A stretch of 64,000 nucleotides of DNA from Flavobacterium selenitireducens (lineage in GTDB: Bacteria > Bacteroidota > Bacteroidia > Flavobacteriales > Flavobacteriaceae). Below the pieces are notes generated by a model. It was not told where the DNA came from. It ran no database searches and worked only from the letters and a program-made list of their open reading frames with translations. Of this stretch, positions 18,042-25,447 are shown piece after piece. The first letter of the stretch is position 1. Every line of letters begins with the position of its first letter. The stretch is taken from NCBI RefSeq assembly GCF_014748335.1, contig NZ_JAAVIY010000001.1:434001-498000 (forward strand), given 5' to 3'. Both the position numbers and the translations under genes were made by a program.

Positions 18042-18936
18042 CTTGTTTCGCTTTTTGGGTGCCGCGGTTCACGAGCCACACTCCGGCCAATGTCGCCGAC
18101 AACGCGGTTAGGGTAATCGGCGTGATCTTTTCGGACAACAGCGCCCATCCCAACACGATCGCAATTACCGGATTCACGTAAGCATAGGTCGAAACCAGCA
18201 TCAGCGGCAATTTTTCCAGTGCGTATAAGAAACAAAGATACGCTACGATCGATCCGAACAACGTCAGATAGGCAAGGCTCCACAAACTTTCGACCGTCAC
18301 TTCGGACAGCGTTGCGTAATCGTCAAAAATAAGCGACAGCAGCATCAGCAAAATTCCGCCCGAGGTAAATTGCAATGCGGCGTTGGTAAGAGCCGGAGTG
18401 GAAAATTTGTTGCGCTTCATGTAGACGCTTCCCACTGCCCACGAAAGGCAGGCAAGGAACGAAGCGATGACGCCCCAGAAGTAATTGGGATTGGAAAGGT
18501 CGCTGAGATTGTCGCGAAAAATCAACGCTATGCCGCCCGCGCCCACAAGAATTCCGGAAATGGCCAGCAGGTTAGGTTTTGTGCCTTTGTCCAGGAACAG
18601 GTTGATCAGCGTGACATAAACGGGCATTATCGCTACGATAAGCGCCGCCAGTCCGCTGGGGATGTAGATTTCGGCCCAACCGATCACGCCGTTCCCAATC
18701 GTGATCATCAGCACGCCCGGAATGGCCTGTTTGCCTATGTCGGCCCACGTCAGTTTCGTGAGCCGGCGGGTCGCTGCCAGAAAAAGTACTAGCAATAATC
18801 CTGCGCTTACCTGTCGGATGCCCGAAAACAAAAATGCCGGAAAGCCCGCCACTCCAATGCGGAGCGCGTAATAAGTAGTTCCCCAGATCAGGCAGACCGC
18901 TACCAGGGCCAGCAACGCTTTCGGATTTTGTTTCAT
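18031..18936 (-). CDS. EamA/DMT-superfamily exporter
   Basis: 301 residues from the ATG at 18936, with ten predicted transmembrane helices in two EamA repeats (ALVAVCLIWGTTYYALRIG in the first; LACLSWAVGSVYMKRN starting the second). Such permeases usually export amino acids or other metabolites; the substrate cannot be read from sequence. It is divergent from a MocR regulator 84 bases away and was probably co-transcribed with the acetyltransferase gene behind it, a common trio in amino-acid or toxin resistance. Confidence 0.85.
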   Translation of the reverse strand: MKQNPKALLALVAVCLIWGTTYYALRIGVAGFPAFLFSGIRQVSAGLLLVLFLAATRRLTKLTWADIGKQAIPGVLMITIGNGVIGWAEIYIPSGLAALIVAIMPVYVTLINLFLDKGTKPNLLAISGILVGAGGIALIFRDNLSDLSNPNYFWGVIASFLACLSWAVGSVYMKRNKFSTPALTNAALQFTSGGILLMLLSLIFDDYATLSEVTVESLWSLAYLTLFGSIVAYLCFLYALEKLPLMLVSTYAYVNPVIAIVLGWALLSEKITPITLTALSATLAGVWLVNRGTQKAKQDEK

Positions 18937-18972
18937 GACGCTTTTTTTTACAAATTTCAAAAATCGGAAGCA

Positions 18973-19014
18973 ACCAATACAGATACAATTTTTATATTTT
19001 TGACCGATACAGAT
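18973..19014 (+). promoter_or_regulatory. Direct-repeat operator and -7 element in the mocR/EamA divergent promoter
   Basis: ACCAATACAGAT (18973-18984) and ACCGATACAGAT (19003-19014) match at 11 of 12 bases and are exactly 30 bases apart, about three helical turns. Between them lies TATTTTTG (18995-19002), a full -7 match for the regulator gene. MocR-type regulators are known to bind direct repeats, so this is the likely operator. Confidence 0.6.
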
Positions 19015-19019
19015 TGCTT

Positions 19020-20450
19020 ATGTTCCAACCGTCCGAAGACTTTATTTACCGCAACATAGCCAACAACCTCGAAAAAAAGATCGCGGATGGCGTGCTCATG
19101 CTCGGAGACAAATTGCCTTCGGTTCGCACCATAAGTTCGGAACACGGCGTGAGCATCAGTACCGTGCTCCAGGCCTATTATCTGCTCGAGTCGAAATCAC
19201 TCATCAGGAGCAAACCCAAATCGGGTTATTTCGTCACCTACTCGCCAAAAGGATTTCCCGACCCTGTCACACCGAGCCGGCCCGCTCAAACGGCGAGCCC
19301 AAACCTCACCGAAGACGTGATAAGCCGGGTGTATTCCCAAATTGGGCGAAAAGAAAATTTGGCGCTTTCGTTGAGCGTCCCGGCCATGGAACTTCTTCCG
19401 GTGGCCAAACTCAACAAGGCCATGACCCAGGCGATGCGTTCTCTCGAGGATAGCGGTACTTCCTATGAAATCGTCGAAGGAAATCCAAAACTCAGGCGAC
19501 AGATCGCGCGCTACGCCTACACCTGGGGCGGCAATCTCAACGAAGACGATATCGTGATCACTCCGGGTGCTATGGGTGCGTTGACCTATTGTCTCAGCGC
19601 GCTTGTCAAACGGGGCGATACGATTGCCGTGGAAAGCCCGGTGTATTTCGGGATTTTACAGCTGGCGCAGGGACTTGGCCTTAACGTCCTGGAACTTCCG
19701 ACCTGTGCCGATACCGGAATCGATACCGTCGCGCTCGAAAATCACCTTAAGGAAGGCCGCATCCAAGTGTGTCTGCTAGTGAGCAATTTCAGCAATCCGC
19801 TGGGCAGCTGCATGCCCGATTCCCACAAAAAAACCGTTGTGGAATTGCTCGATTTCTACGGCGTCCCACTCGTCGAGGACGATCCTTACGGGGATGTGTA
19901 TTTCGGGAGCCATCGCCCAAAGTCGTGCAAGTCGTTCGACCGCACGGGCAATGTGCTCTGGTGCGGATCGTTTTCCAAGACCTTGGCGGCCGGCTACCGC
20001 ATCGGATGGGTCGCGCCCGGCAAATACAAGGAAAAGATCATCAAGGCCAAAAGTTACCAGACGATCGCCACACCTACGCTTCAACAGGAAGCCATTGCAA
20101 GTTTTCTAGACAGCGGGCGTTACGAAAGCCATTTGCGAAAGCTGCGATCGGTATTGCACGCCAACAGCCTTCATTTCCTGCGCGCGATAGCCGAATATTT
20201 CCCTCCCGACACCAAAGTGACCAGGCCTCAGGGCGGTTTTATCCTTTGGCTGGAGCTCAACGAAAAGGTTGACGGTCTTGGATTATACGAAGAGGCGCTC
20301 AGACACCGCATCTGTATCGCGCCCGGACGCATGTTCACGTTGCAGGACCAATATCACAATTGTATACGGCTGAGTTACGGAATGGGCTGGAGCGAAACTG
20401 TGGAAACCGGTTTGAGGACGCTCGGAAAGATCGTCAGGGACTGGCGTTGA
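19020..20450 (+). CDS. MocR-type transcriptional regulator (GntR HTH plus aminotransferase domain)
   Basis: 476 residues from the ATG at 19020. The GntR winged helix occupies residues 10-75 (GDKLPSVRTISSEHGVSISTV), followed by a proline-rich linker and a fold-type I aminotransferase domain from about residue 105. The PLP-binding lysine lies in GSFSKTLAAGYRIGW near residue 320, and PLVEDDPYGDV supplies the cofactor-pairing Asp. Members such as PdxR, TauR and GabR use PLP as a sensor. Its target is most likely the divergent EamA exporter, with autoregulation through the repeats at 18973-19014. Confidence 0.9.
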   Translation: MFQPSEDFIYRNIANNLEKKIADGVLMLGDKLPSVRTISSEHGVSISTVLQAYYLLESKSLIRSKPKSGYFVTYSPKGFPDPVTPSRPAQTASPNLTEDVISRVYSQIGRKENLALSLSVPAMELLPVAKLNKAMTQAMRSLEDSGTSYEIVEGNPKLRRQIARYAYTWGGNLNEDDIVITPGAMGALTYCLSALVKRGDTIAVESPVYFGILQLAQGLGLNVLELPTCADTGIDTVALENHLKEGRIQVCLLVSNFSNPLGSCMPDSHKKTVVELLDFYGVPLVEDDPYGDVYFGSHRPKSCKSFDRTGNVLWCGSFSKTLAAGYRIGWVAPGKYKEKIIKAKSYQTIATPTLQQEAIASFLDSGRYESHLRKLRSVLHANSLHFLRAIAEYFPPDTKVTRPQGGFILWLELNEKVDGLGLYEEALRHRICIAPGRMFTLQDQYHNCIRLSYGMGWSETVETGLRTLGKIVRDWR

Positions 20451-20477
20451 CTTGAGTGCGGTCTGCAATAATCATTG

Positions 20478-20511
20478 AAAAAATAGGCCCCGACGAATCA
20501 GGGCCATTTTT
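20478..20511. terminator. Bidirectional terminator between mocR and ohr
   Basis: GGCCC (20486-20490) pairs with GGGCC (20501-20505) around a 10-base loop, with an A-run before and a T-run after that extend the stem past a small internal loop. It separates converging genes. Confidence 0.7.
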
Positions 20512-20930
20512 CAGATCAAATTGTAAACGGTTTTCACATTGCCCTTGACTGCTTTTGAATACGGACAGGTGTCCTGAGCCATGTCGATCATTTGCCGGGC
20601 TACGTCGGGTTCGATTCCAGGCAAGCTGATGTTGAGCCGTGCCTCGAGCGAATAGCCGTCCTGGCCTTGCACAAGGTCGATTTCCGCATCGACGTAATGT
20701 CCTTCCGGAAGTTTAGTGTTGAAGTTGCTCGCCGCCTTTCCCAAAGCGCCGATGAAACAAGCCGACCAACCCGATGCGAACAATTGTTCGGGATTGGTTC
20801 CTTCGCGGTTGGAACCAGGCGAGGAAAGTCTGATGTCGAGTTGTCCGTCAGAACTGCGCGATTCGCCAATTCGTCCGCCTGTCGTGTGAGTAGATGCGAT
20901 GTATGACACCTTTGCATGTTGCGTTTCCAT
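20511..20930 (-). CDS. Ohr/OsmC-family organic hydroperoxide reductase
   Basis: 139 residues, the usual Ohr length. The two redox cysteines are present in SGWSACFIGAL and DTCPYSKA, the second being the Ohr-type signature. The family reduces organic peroxides with lipoyl-linked electrons in the cytoplasm. The start is the ATG at 20930. The cupin gene lies 30 bases upstream on the same strand and may share a transcript, and three methionine sulfoxide reductases lie 2 kb on, giving an oxidative-stress neighbourhood. Confidence 0.88.
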   Translation of the reverse strand: METQHAKVSYIASTHTTGGRIGESRSSDGQLDIRLSSPGSNREGTNPEQLFASGWSACFIGALGKAASNFNTKLPEGHYVDAEIDLVQGQDGYSLEARLNISLPGIEPDVARQMIDMAQDTCPYSKAVKGNVKTVYNLI

Positions 20931-20960
20931 CTTAAAGAGTATTTGAATTAATAATCGTGT

Positions 20961-21359
20961 TTACTTTTTCATGACAAGCAACGGCTTGTCTTTCTTTACC
21001 AAATAAGTCGCGAGCTCGGCGGCTTTGACTTTTCCCGTGTTTTGAGTAATTTTTCCCGGCGGGTACAAGAGCACTTCCGCGGCTTTGAGCGTAACCGGTT
21101 GCCCGCTTTCGATCTCGTATTCGAGCGTTCCTTCTATCACACAGATGATCTCTTCTCCAAGACGGGAATGCATCCCGAAATGAGTGCCGGGTTCAAAGTC
21201 GATCCGGGCCAGTATGGCTTCGTGTCCGGGGAAATTGACGTCGTGACGTTGACGATCGGTCATGGTAACACCTGAATGCTGGGCATTGGCGTCGATCGCA
21301 AAAAAGGAACCTATGGCGATAAACGCGAGGCCCAATATTAAATTTTTATTCGTTTTCAT
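20961..21359 (-). CDS. Exported single-domain cupin protein
   Basis: 132 residues with a clear signal peptide (LILGLAFIAIGSFFAIDANA), so periplasmic or secreted. The cupin motifs run from PGTHFGMHSRLGEEIICVIEG to LLYPPGKITQNTG; the second motif is weakly conserved and its usual histidine appears to be lost. Metal binding is therefore uncertain. The function is not predictable beyond a small-molecule or sensing role. It lies directly before the Ohr gene. Confidence 0.75.
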   Translation of the reverse strand: MKTNKNLILGLAFIAIGSFFAIDANAQHSGVTMTDRQRHDVNFPGHEAILARIDFEPGTHFGMHSRLGEEIICVIEGTLEYEIESGQPVTLKAAEVLLYPPGKITQNTGKVKAAELATYLVKKDKPLLVMKK

Positions 21360-21625
21360 TTTGTATAGTTTGCAGTTGAACGATGTTTCGGATGCGGTGC
21401 CCTGAACTGGGCGAAAGACGGTTGTTCGTGCTTTCCAATTGGACAGGCCGGCCTAAATTTAAATGAGATGAAGGGCAATCGTTAACTGCTTGGCGCGGAT
21501 TTCCGGAATAGATGTCAAAGGTGGCCAGATCAACCGAAGTTGGGCGGCTTGCCCAGCGCATTCCGCGTTGCGCTAAATTTGTAGTACCGATACCGTCACA
21601 AATACGACATCACTACATCACTACA

Positions 21626-22081
21626 TCACAGGTTTCGTGAGGATGTGGTCATAGATCGCGAATCCGGCCTGCGCAGCACCAACATATACAAAGCCGCTCC
21701 ACAAATCACTCCCGCAACGGTGGCCATAATGTCGTTCGGGTCGTAATGAAGCCCTGTTCCCGTCTGGAAGATTTCGTGCAGGATCAAACCGGCAAGGGTC
21801 ACGGCAGCGACGGCACCAAGCAGCAACAACTTCCTGCCGGGCCTAATTTCGATAGTGGTGGCGGCACGCATCAGCAATACGAAGGCCAATCCGAACGTCA
21901 TGCATCCGAAAGCAGCCAGGAAATTTGGCAACCAGCCCAGAATGTCGCTTGCCCAGCCATATTGCGATTTTCCGTAGACGGGGCGTACGAACGTCCGGAT
22001 GGCTTCGCTTCCGATAAAAACGATCGCAGGCAGTGCCAGAAAAAAACGGGTTGTTGCGTTGTTCATCTTCGTTATCGCCAT
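21626..22081 (-). CDS. Four-helix membrane protein, unknown function
   Basis: 151 residues with four transmembrane helices (starting FFLALPAIVFIG; then LPNFLAAFGCMTFGLAFVLL; LLLLGAVAAVTLAGLIL; and MATVAGVICGAALYMLVL). A loop with IFQTGTGLHYDPNDIMATVAG is reminiscent of VanZ-like proteins, but the match is too weak to name. Upstream lies a hairpin and palindrome region; 266 bases downstream hold no gene. Confidence 0.6.
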   Translation of the reverse strand: MAITKMNNATTRFFLALPAIVFIGSEAIRTFVRPVYGKSQYGWASDILGWLPNFLAAFGCMTFGLAFVLLMRAATTIEIRPGRKLLLLGAVAAVTLAGLILHEIFQTGTGLHYDPNDIMATVAGVICGAALYMLVLRRPDSRSMTTSSRNL

Positions 22082-22115
22082 AACGTTGCGCTTTTCGTCC
22101 GGACTTTACGTGTAA

Positions 22116-22146
22116 AAAGCCGAGGCACTACGATTACCTCGGCTTT
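22116..22146 (-). terminator. Terminator-like hairpin inside a divergent intergenic region
   Basis: A perfect 10-base-pair stem (22116-22125 with 22137-22146) encloses 11 bases. Reading on the minus strand it ends in CTTTTTA, fitting a terminator or attenuator 35 bases before the membrane-protein start at 22081. No gene ends here. Confidence 0.55.
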
Positions 22147-22207
22147 CACACACCCAATCCTATTAACTTAGGATGCCTAAAGATACGCCATACGATAGTT
22201 CAACACA

Positions 22208-22219
22208 CGTTAATTAACG
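22208..22219. promoter_or_regulatory. Perfect 12-base palindrome, possible operator
   Basis: CGTTAATTAACG is fully palindromic and lies between two divergent genes, 47 bases before the plus-strand start. It could bind a dimeric repressor. No regulator is encoded nearby. Confidence 0.3.
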
Positions 22220-22254
22220 CAACATCCTAATAATAAAAATTCAATGGTTTTGCG

Positions 22255-22262
22255 TATTTTTG
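22255..22262 (+). promoter_or_regulatory. -7 element (TATTTTTG) adjoining the start of the 22266 gene
   Basis: TATTTTTG matches TAnnTTTG in full and sits only 4 bases before the ATG at 22266. If used, the mRNA would be essentially leaderless or begin inside the frame. No -33 TTG is seen at the right distance. Confidence 0.35.
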
Positions 22263-22265
22263 CAG

Positions 22266-22541
22266 ATGGACAAAAAACAATTGAAGCATCACGCCGCGCG
22301 GCTGGAAAAAGCGATGGAAAGTTTGGCTACGCTCGATGATACGCTGATCGAAAAAGCCAGGGAAGCCAACCTGAGGCTCGATTTTGTAAGAGCATGGACG
22401 ATTGCGCCCCGATCGAAAAAAGAAAAACCGATGCCGCCCATCACACTTTACGGGACTTCGCTGGTAACGGGTAAGACTTCCGCGCTTTCCAAACTTGAGA
22501 AAGATCTCGCCAACACATTAAAAAACATGGAGCGGCTCTGA
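22266..22541 (+). CDS. Small helical protein of unknown function
   Basis: 91 residues from the ATG at 22266. The first half is a charged helix, the middle carries RAWTIAPRSKKEKPMPPITLYG, and the end is a second helix. There is no membrane segment or recognised domain. Codon use looks coding. It lies just before the methionine sulfoxide reductase genes, separated by 103 bases that contain an 18-base hairpin. Confidence 0.55.
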   Translation: MDKKQLKHHAARLEKAMESLATLDDTLIEKAREANLRLDFVRAWTIAPRSKKEKPMPPITLYGTSLVTGKTSALSKLEKDLANTLKNMERL

Positions 22542-22644
22542 ACAATCTGCTTTGCAGTCCACAAATCTTTCATTTCGATTGACTACCTTTAAGGGTAGTA
22601 AAAGTTATCGCAACGACGATACGGATACGCTCAGATCGCATTAA

Positions 22645-23148
22645 ATGTTTCCATCGGAAAATAAGAATCGCATTGGCTTTGGCGGAGGCTGCCATTGGTG
22701 CACCGAAGCTGTTTTCGAGTCGCTCAAAGGCGTGGTCGAGGTACGTCAGGGTTGGATCGCGTCCTGCCCTCCGAACGAAGCGCTTTCGGAAGCCGTCATC
22801 GTTACTTTCACCGACGAAATCCCAATCGAAATATTGATTGAAATCCATCTGATGACGCACAGCAGCGCAAGCCGGCATAGCATGAGGCAAAAATACAGGT
22901 CGGCTGTTTACTGGTTCGACGAAAAAGATGCCGAAGCGATAAGGCGCCATATTGCCCGCCTCTCTCAGGCCAACGGCGTTGATTACATTACCGAAGCACT
23001 TCAGTTCAAGGAGTTCAAATTAAATAAGGAAACGCAACTGCATTACTATTCAAAAAATAAAACCGCCCCGTTTTGCCAGACGCATATCAGCCCGAAACTC
23101 GCCCTGTTGCGCCAACGATTCGGAAAGCACGCCAAACAGGATTTTTAG
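22645..23148 (+). CDS. Divergent MsrA-type peptide-methionine (S)-S-oxide reductase
   Basis: 167 residues. The catalytic loop reads GFGGGCHWCTEAVFESLKGV, a variant of GGCFWG with His and a second Cys. The middle is shortened: the GHAE-containing segment of standard MsrA is replaced by SWIASCPPNEALSEA-like sequence (positions about 40-60), as in the GCHWC subgroup. Later parts (MRQKYRSAVYWF and PFCQTHISPKLALL) fit the family. It repairs oxidised methionine. It is followed by msrB after 25 bases and a canonical msrA, so this is a three-gene repair operon. Confidence 0.75.
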   Translation: MFPSENKNRIGFGGGCHWCTEAVFESLKGVVEVRQGWIASCPPNEALSEAVIVTFTDEIPIEILIEIHLMTHSSASRHSMRQKYRSAVYWFDEKDAEAIRRHIARLSQANGVDYITEALQFKEFKLNKETQLHYYSKNKTAPFCQTHISPKLALLRQRFGKHAKQDF

Positions 23149-23173
23149 AATGTCAACTTAAACAACCCATCGT

Positions 23174-23620
23174 ATGCTAAACTGGAACGATATCATCAAA
23201 TTTGCCTCTCACGCCAATCCCGAACCGCCCAAAACAGTGCGCAAATCCGAAGAAGAATGGAAGGCTCAACTCGACCCTGACGTTTACGTGGTGACCCGTC
23301 AAAAAGGAACCGAGCGCGCCCATAGTTCGGAAATGTGCAATTTATTTGAACCCGGACAATACAGTTGCGTATGTTGCGGCACTCCCCTTTTCGATTCGGG
23401 AGAAAAATTCCAAAGCGGCACGGGCTGGCCATCGTTTACCCAGCCGGTTTCGGTAAATAACGTAGCCTACCACAAGGATGTGAGCTACGGAATGGTGAGG
23501 ATCGAAGCACTCTGCAATGTTTGCGAGGCACACTTGGGACACGTTTTCCCTGACGGACCCGAACCCAGCGGACTGCGTTACTGCATCAACGCCCTGTCGC
23601 TCGAAAAAACAATGAAATAA
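23174..23620 (+). CDS. msrB: Peptide-methionine (R)-S-oxide reductase MsrB
   Basis: 148 residues, single domain. It reduces the R epimer of methionine sulfoxide. Two CxxC pairs for structural zinc are seen (CVCC and CNVC), as is the [10 protein letters not shown] core, and the catalytic cysteine lies in [11 protein letters not shown]. There is no signal peptide, so it acts in the cytoplasm. It sits between two MsrA-type genes. Confidence 0.93.
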   Translation: MLNWNDIIKFASHANPEPPKTVRKSEEEWKAQLDPDVYVVTRQKGTERAHSSEMCNLFEPGQYSCVCCGTPLFDSGEKFQSGTGWPSFTQPVSVNNVAYHKDVSYGMVRIEALCNVCEAHLGHVFPDGPEPSGLRYCINALSLEKTMK

Positions 23621-23664
23621 TACGAACGGCGTCGGTAACGAAGTCGTCACAATTAAATTCAACT

Positions 23665-24156
23665 ATGGAAAATCAAAAAAAAGCCTATATAGCCGGCGGC
23701 TGTTTCTGGGGAATGGAAGACCTGTTCCGATTGCGTCCCGGCATCATCGACACAGAAGTCGGATACATCGGCGGCCAAAACGAACATCCTACGTATCGCA
23801 ACCATCCCGGTCATGCCGAAGGAATCGAGATCACGTATGACGCCAACAAAACCTCATTCAAGGAAATCCTCGACTATTTTTTCCGCGTGCACGACCCAAC
23901 GACCGTAGACCGTCAGGGAAACGATCTGGGATCGAGCTACCGTTCGACGATTTTCATCCAGGACGAGCAGGAAAAGGCCGACGCCAAGGAAATCATCGAA
24001 ATCGTAAACGAGTCCGGGCGTTGGGACAATCCAGTCGTGACTACGCTCGAGCCCTATTCGACATTTTGGCCCGCCGAGCCGGAGCACCAGGATTATCTTG
24101 TAAAACATCCCAACGGATACACTTGCCATTTTGAACGGTTCGGCACGTATCTGTAA
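23665..24156 (+). CDS. msrA: Peptide-methionine (S)-S-oxide reductase MsrA
   Basis: 163 residues, canonical. The catalytic motif [11 protein letters not shown] lies near residue 12, followed by [27 protein letters not shown], which forms the substrate pocket, and [19 protein letters not shown]. No resolving Cys is evident at the C terminus. It is the third gene of the Msr operon, 44 bases after msrB. Confidence 0.93.
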   Translation: MENQKKAYIAGGCFWGMEDLFRLRPGIIDTEVGYIGGQNEHPTYRNHPGHAEGIEITYDANKTSFKEILDYFFRVHDPTTVDRQGNDLGSSYRSTIFIQDEQEKADAKEIIEIVNESGRWDNPVVTTLEPYSTFWPAEPEHQDYLVKHPNGYTCHFERFGTYL

Positions 24157-24343
24157 ATAAGATGGAAGTTTTTCCCGACAAAACGACGAGAGTAGGATCG
24201 CTCCATCGCCGGGAAAATCGTGTAAGACGATGCGATGCTGATTTGCAAACCTTATAATTCTGTGGGCAAATATTGTAAAACGCAGCATATTCCGCATGGT
24301 TAACTTTATCGGATCGCATTATGCCCCGATAATTTAGTTTAAC

Positions 24344-25156
24344 ATGAACGAATTCTTTCACGACCTTATCCGGAACCTAGAAGGTTATTACAAGCAAATC
24401 GTAGACATCACGCCAAAATTTTTGCTTGCGATCATCGTAATCGTCATCGTGTGGCTGATTGCGACGCGCGTACGCACTTTTACGGACAGACGGCTAAAAA
24501 GCCGCATGCACGACCCGTTACTGGCCACCTTCATCGCCAATCTGGTAAAAGCGGTTTTGCTGATCGTGGGTGTTTTCCTGATGTTCCGAATCATCGGGCT
24601 GACCACGATGGCGAGCAGTTTGCTTGCCGGAGCCGGAATTTCGGCTTTCGTCATCGGGTTCGCATTAAAGGATATCGGGGAAAATTTCCTCGCCGGAATC
24701 CTGTTGGCCTTCAAGCGGCCGTTCAGCGTTGGGGATATCATCGAAAGCAACGGCGTAAAAGGCAAAGTCCTGGCGCTGAACCTTCGCGATACGCAAATCA
24801 TCAGCGACGGAAAAGACATTTTCATCCCCAATGCGCTGCTGATCAAAAGCACGCTGATCAACTACAACCGAGGCGGATTTTTACTACAGGATTTCACTGT
24901 CGGCCTCGAATTCGGTTCCGATTATCGCAAAGCGATCAGCCTGGTGAAAGAACTGCTCAAGCAGGACATCTCAGTGACCGACGGACGCGAGAATATCGTC
25001 GTCATTTCGGGCATCGTCGGGACGGCTCCTCAACTCAATGTGCGCTATTGGGTAGAAACGGACGACAAAATCAGCAATGGCCGCGTGCGTTCCGAAGTAC
25101 TCATCAAAATTCTGGAAGCGTTAAAGGAGAATGGTTTCGTAGTCAAAAAAGACTAA
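24344..25156 (+). CDS. Small-conductance mechanosensitive channel (MscS family)
   Basis: 270 residues, the size of a minimal MscS. Three N-terminal transmembrane helices are present, the third being the pore helix (GAGISAFVIGFALKDIGENFLAGI). The cytoplasmic beta and alpha/beta domains follow (PFSVGDIIESNGVKGKV, then FIPNALLIKSTLINY). It opens under membrane tension to release solutes on hypo-osmotic shock. It appears to be monocistronic. Confidence 0.92.
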   Translation: MNEFFHDLIRNLEGYYKQIVDITPKFLLAIIVIVIVWLIATRVRTFTDRRLKSRMHDPLLATFIANLVKAVLLIVGVFLMFRIIGLTTMASSLLAGAGISAFVIGFALKDIGENFLAGILLAFKRPFSVGDIIESNGVKGKVLALNLRDTQIISDGKDIFIPNALLIKSTLINYNRGGFLLQDFTVGLEFGSDYRKAISLVKELLKQDISVTDGRENIVVISGIVGTAPQLNVRYWVETDDKISNGRVRSEVLIKILEALKENGFVVKKD

Positions 25157-25330
25157 CCCGTCTTCAGCATATCTTAACTATCGGGCAATCGTTTTCCATC
25201 TCGTCACAATCCCTAACAAAAGAAATAACGCAAGGTCGATCCCGGCTTTTTGTGTACTCGGTCGTATCGGAAATCGATCCGCTTCGATTCCGCTTCAATC
25301 ATCCAGGTTAAGGCGACCATTTTTGTTACA

Positions 25331-25404
25331 TGTCAACGCATTTGTCAACATGAATTTCTGGCTGTGGAAGCGGCTTTGCGTTAAATTTGGTAGCCTATGT
25401 CAAC
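25331..25404 (+). promoter_or_regulatory. Leader of the T9SS propeller gene: -7 element and TGTCAAC repeats
   Basis: TAAATTTG at 25382-25389 matches the -7 consensus and would start the RNA about 50 bases before the ATG at 25448. TGTCAAC occurs at 25331-25337, 25343-25349 and 25398-25404, possibly a regulator site. Confidence 0.4.
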
Positions 25405-25447
25405 CCGGCTAAGTGGGTTTGACCGACATCAACCAAAATTTCCAAGC

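Noticed and set aside
21346..21561. 71-codon minus frame upstream of the cupin gene
   Set aside because: No homology pattern or start context, and it overlaps the cupin signal-peptide region.
22582..22599. Short palindrome-like hairpin (ACTACC with GGTAGT) before the Msr operon
   Set aside because: Six base pairs without a T-run or known regulator; too weak to call an operator or terminator.
25397..25447. Upstream start of the T9SS propeller protein
   Set aside because: It would place 17 polar residues before a clean signal peptide; the ATG at 25448 is preferred.
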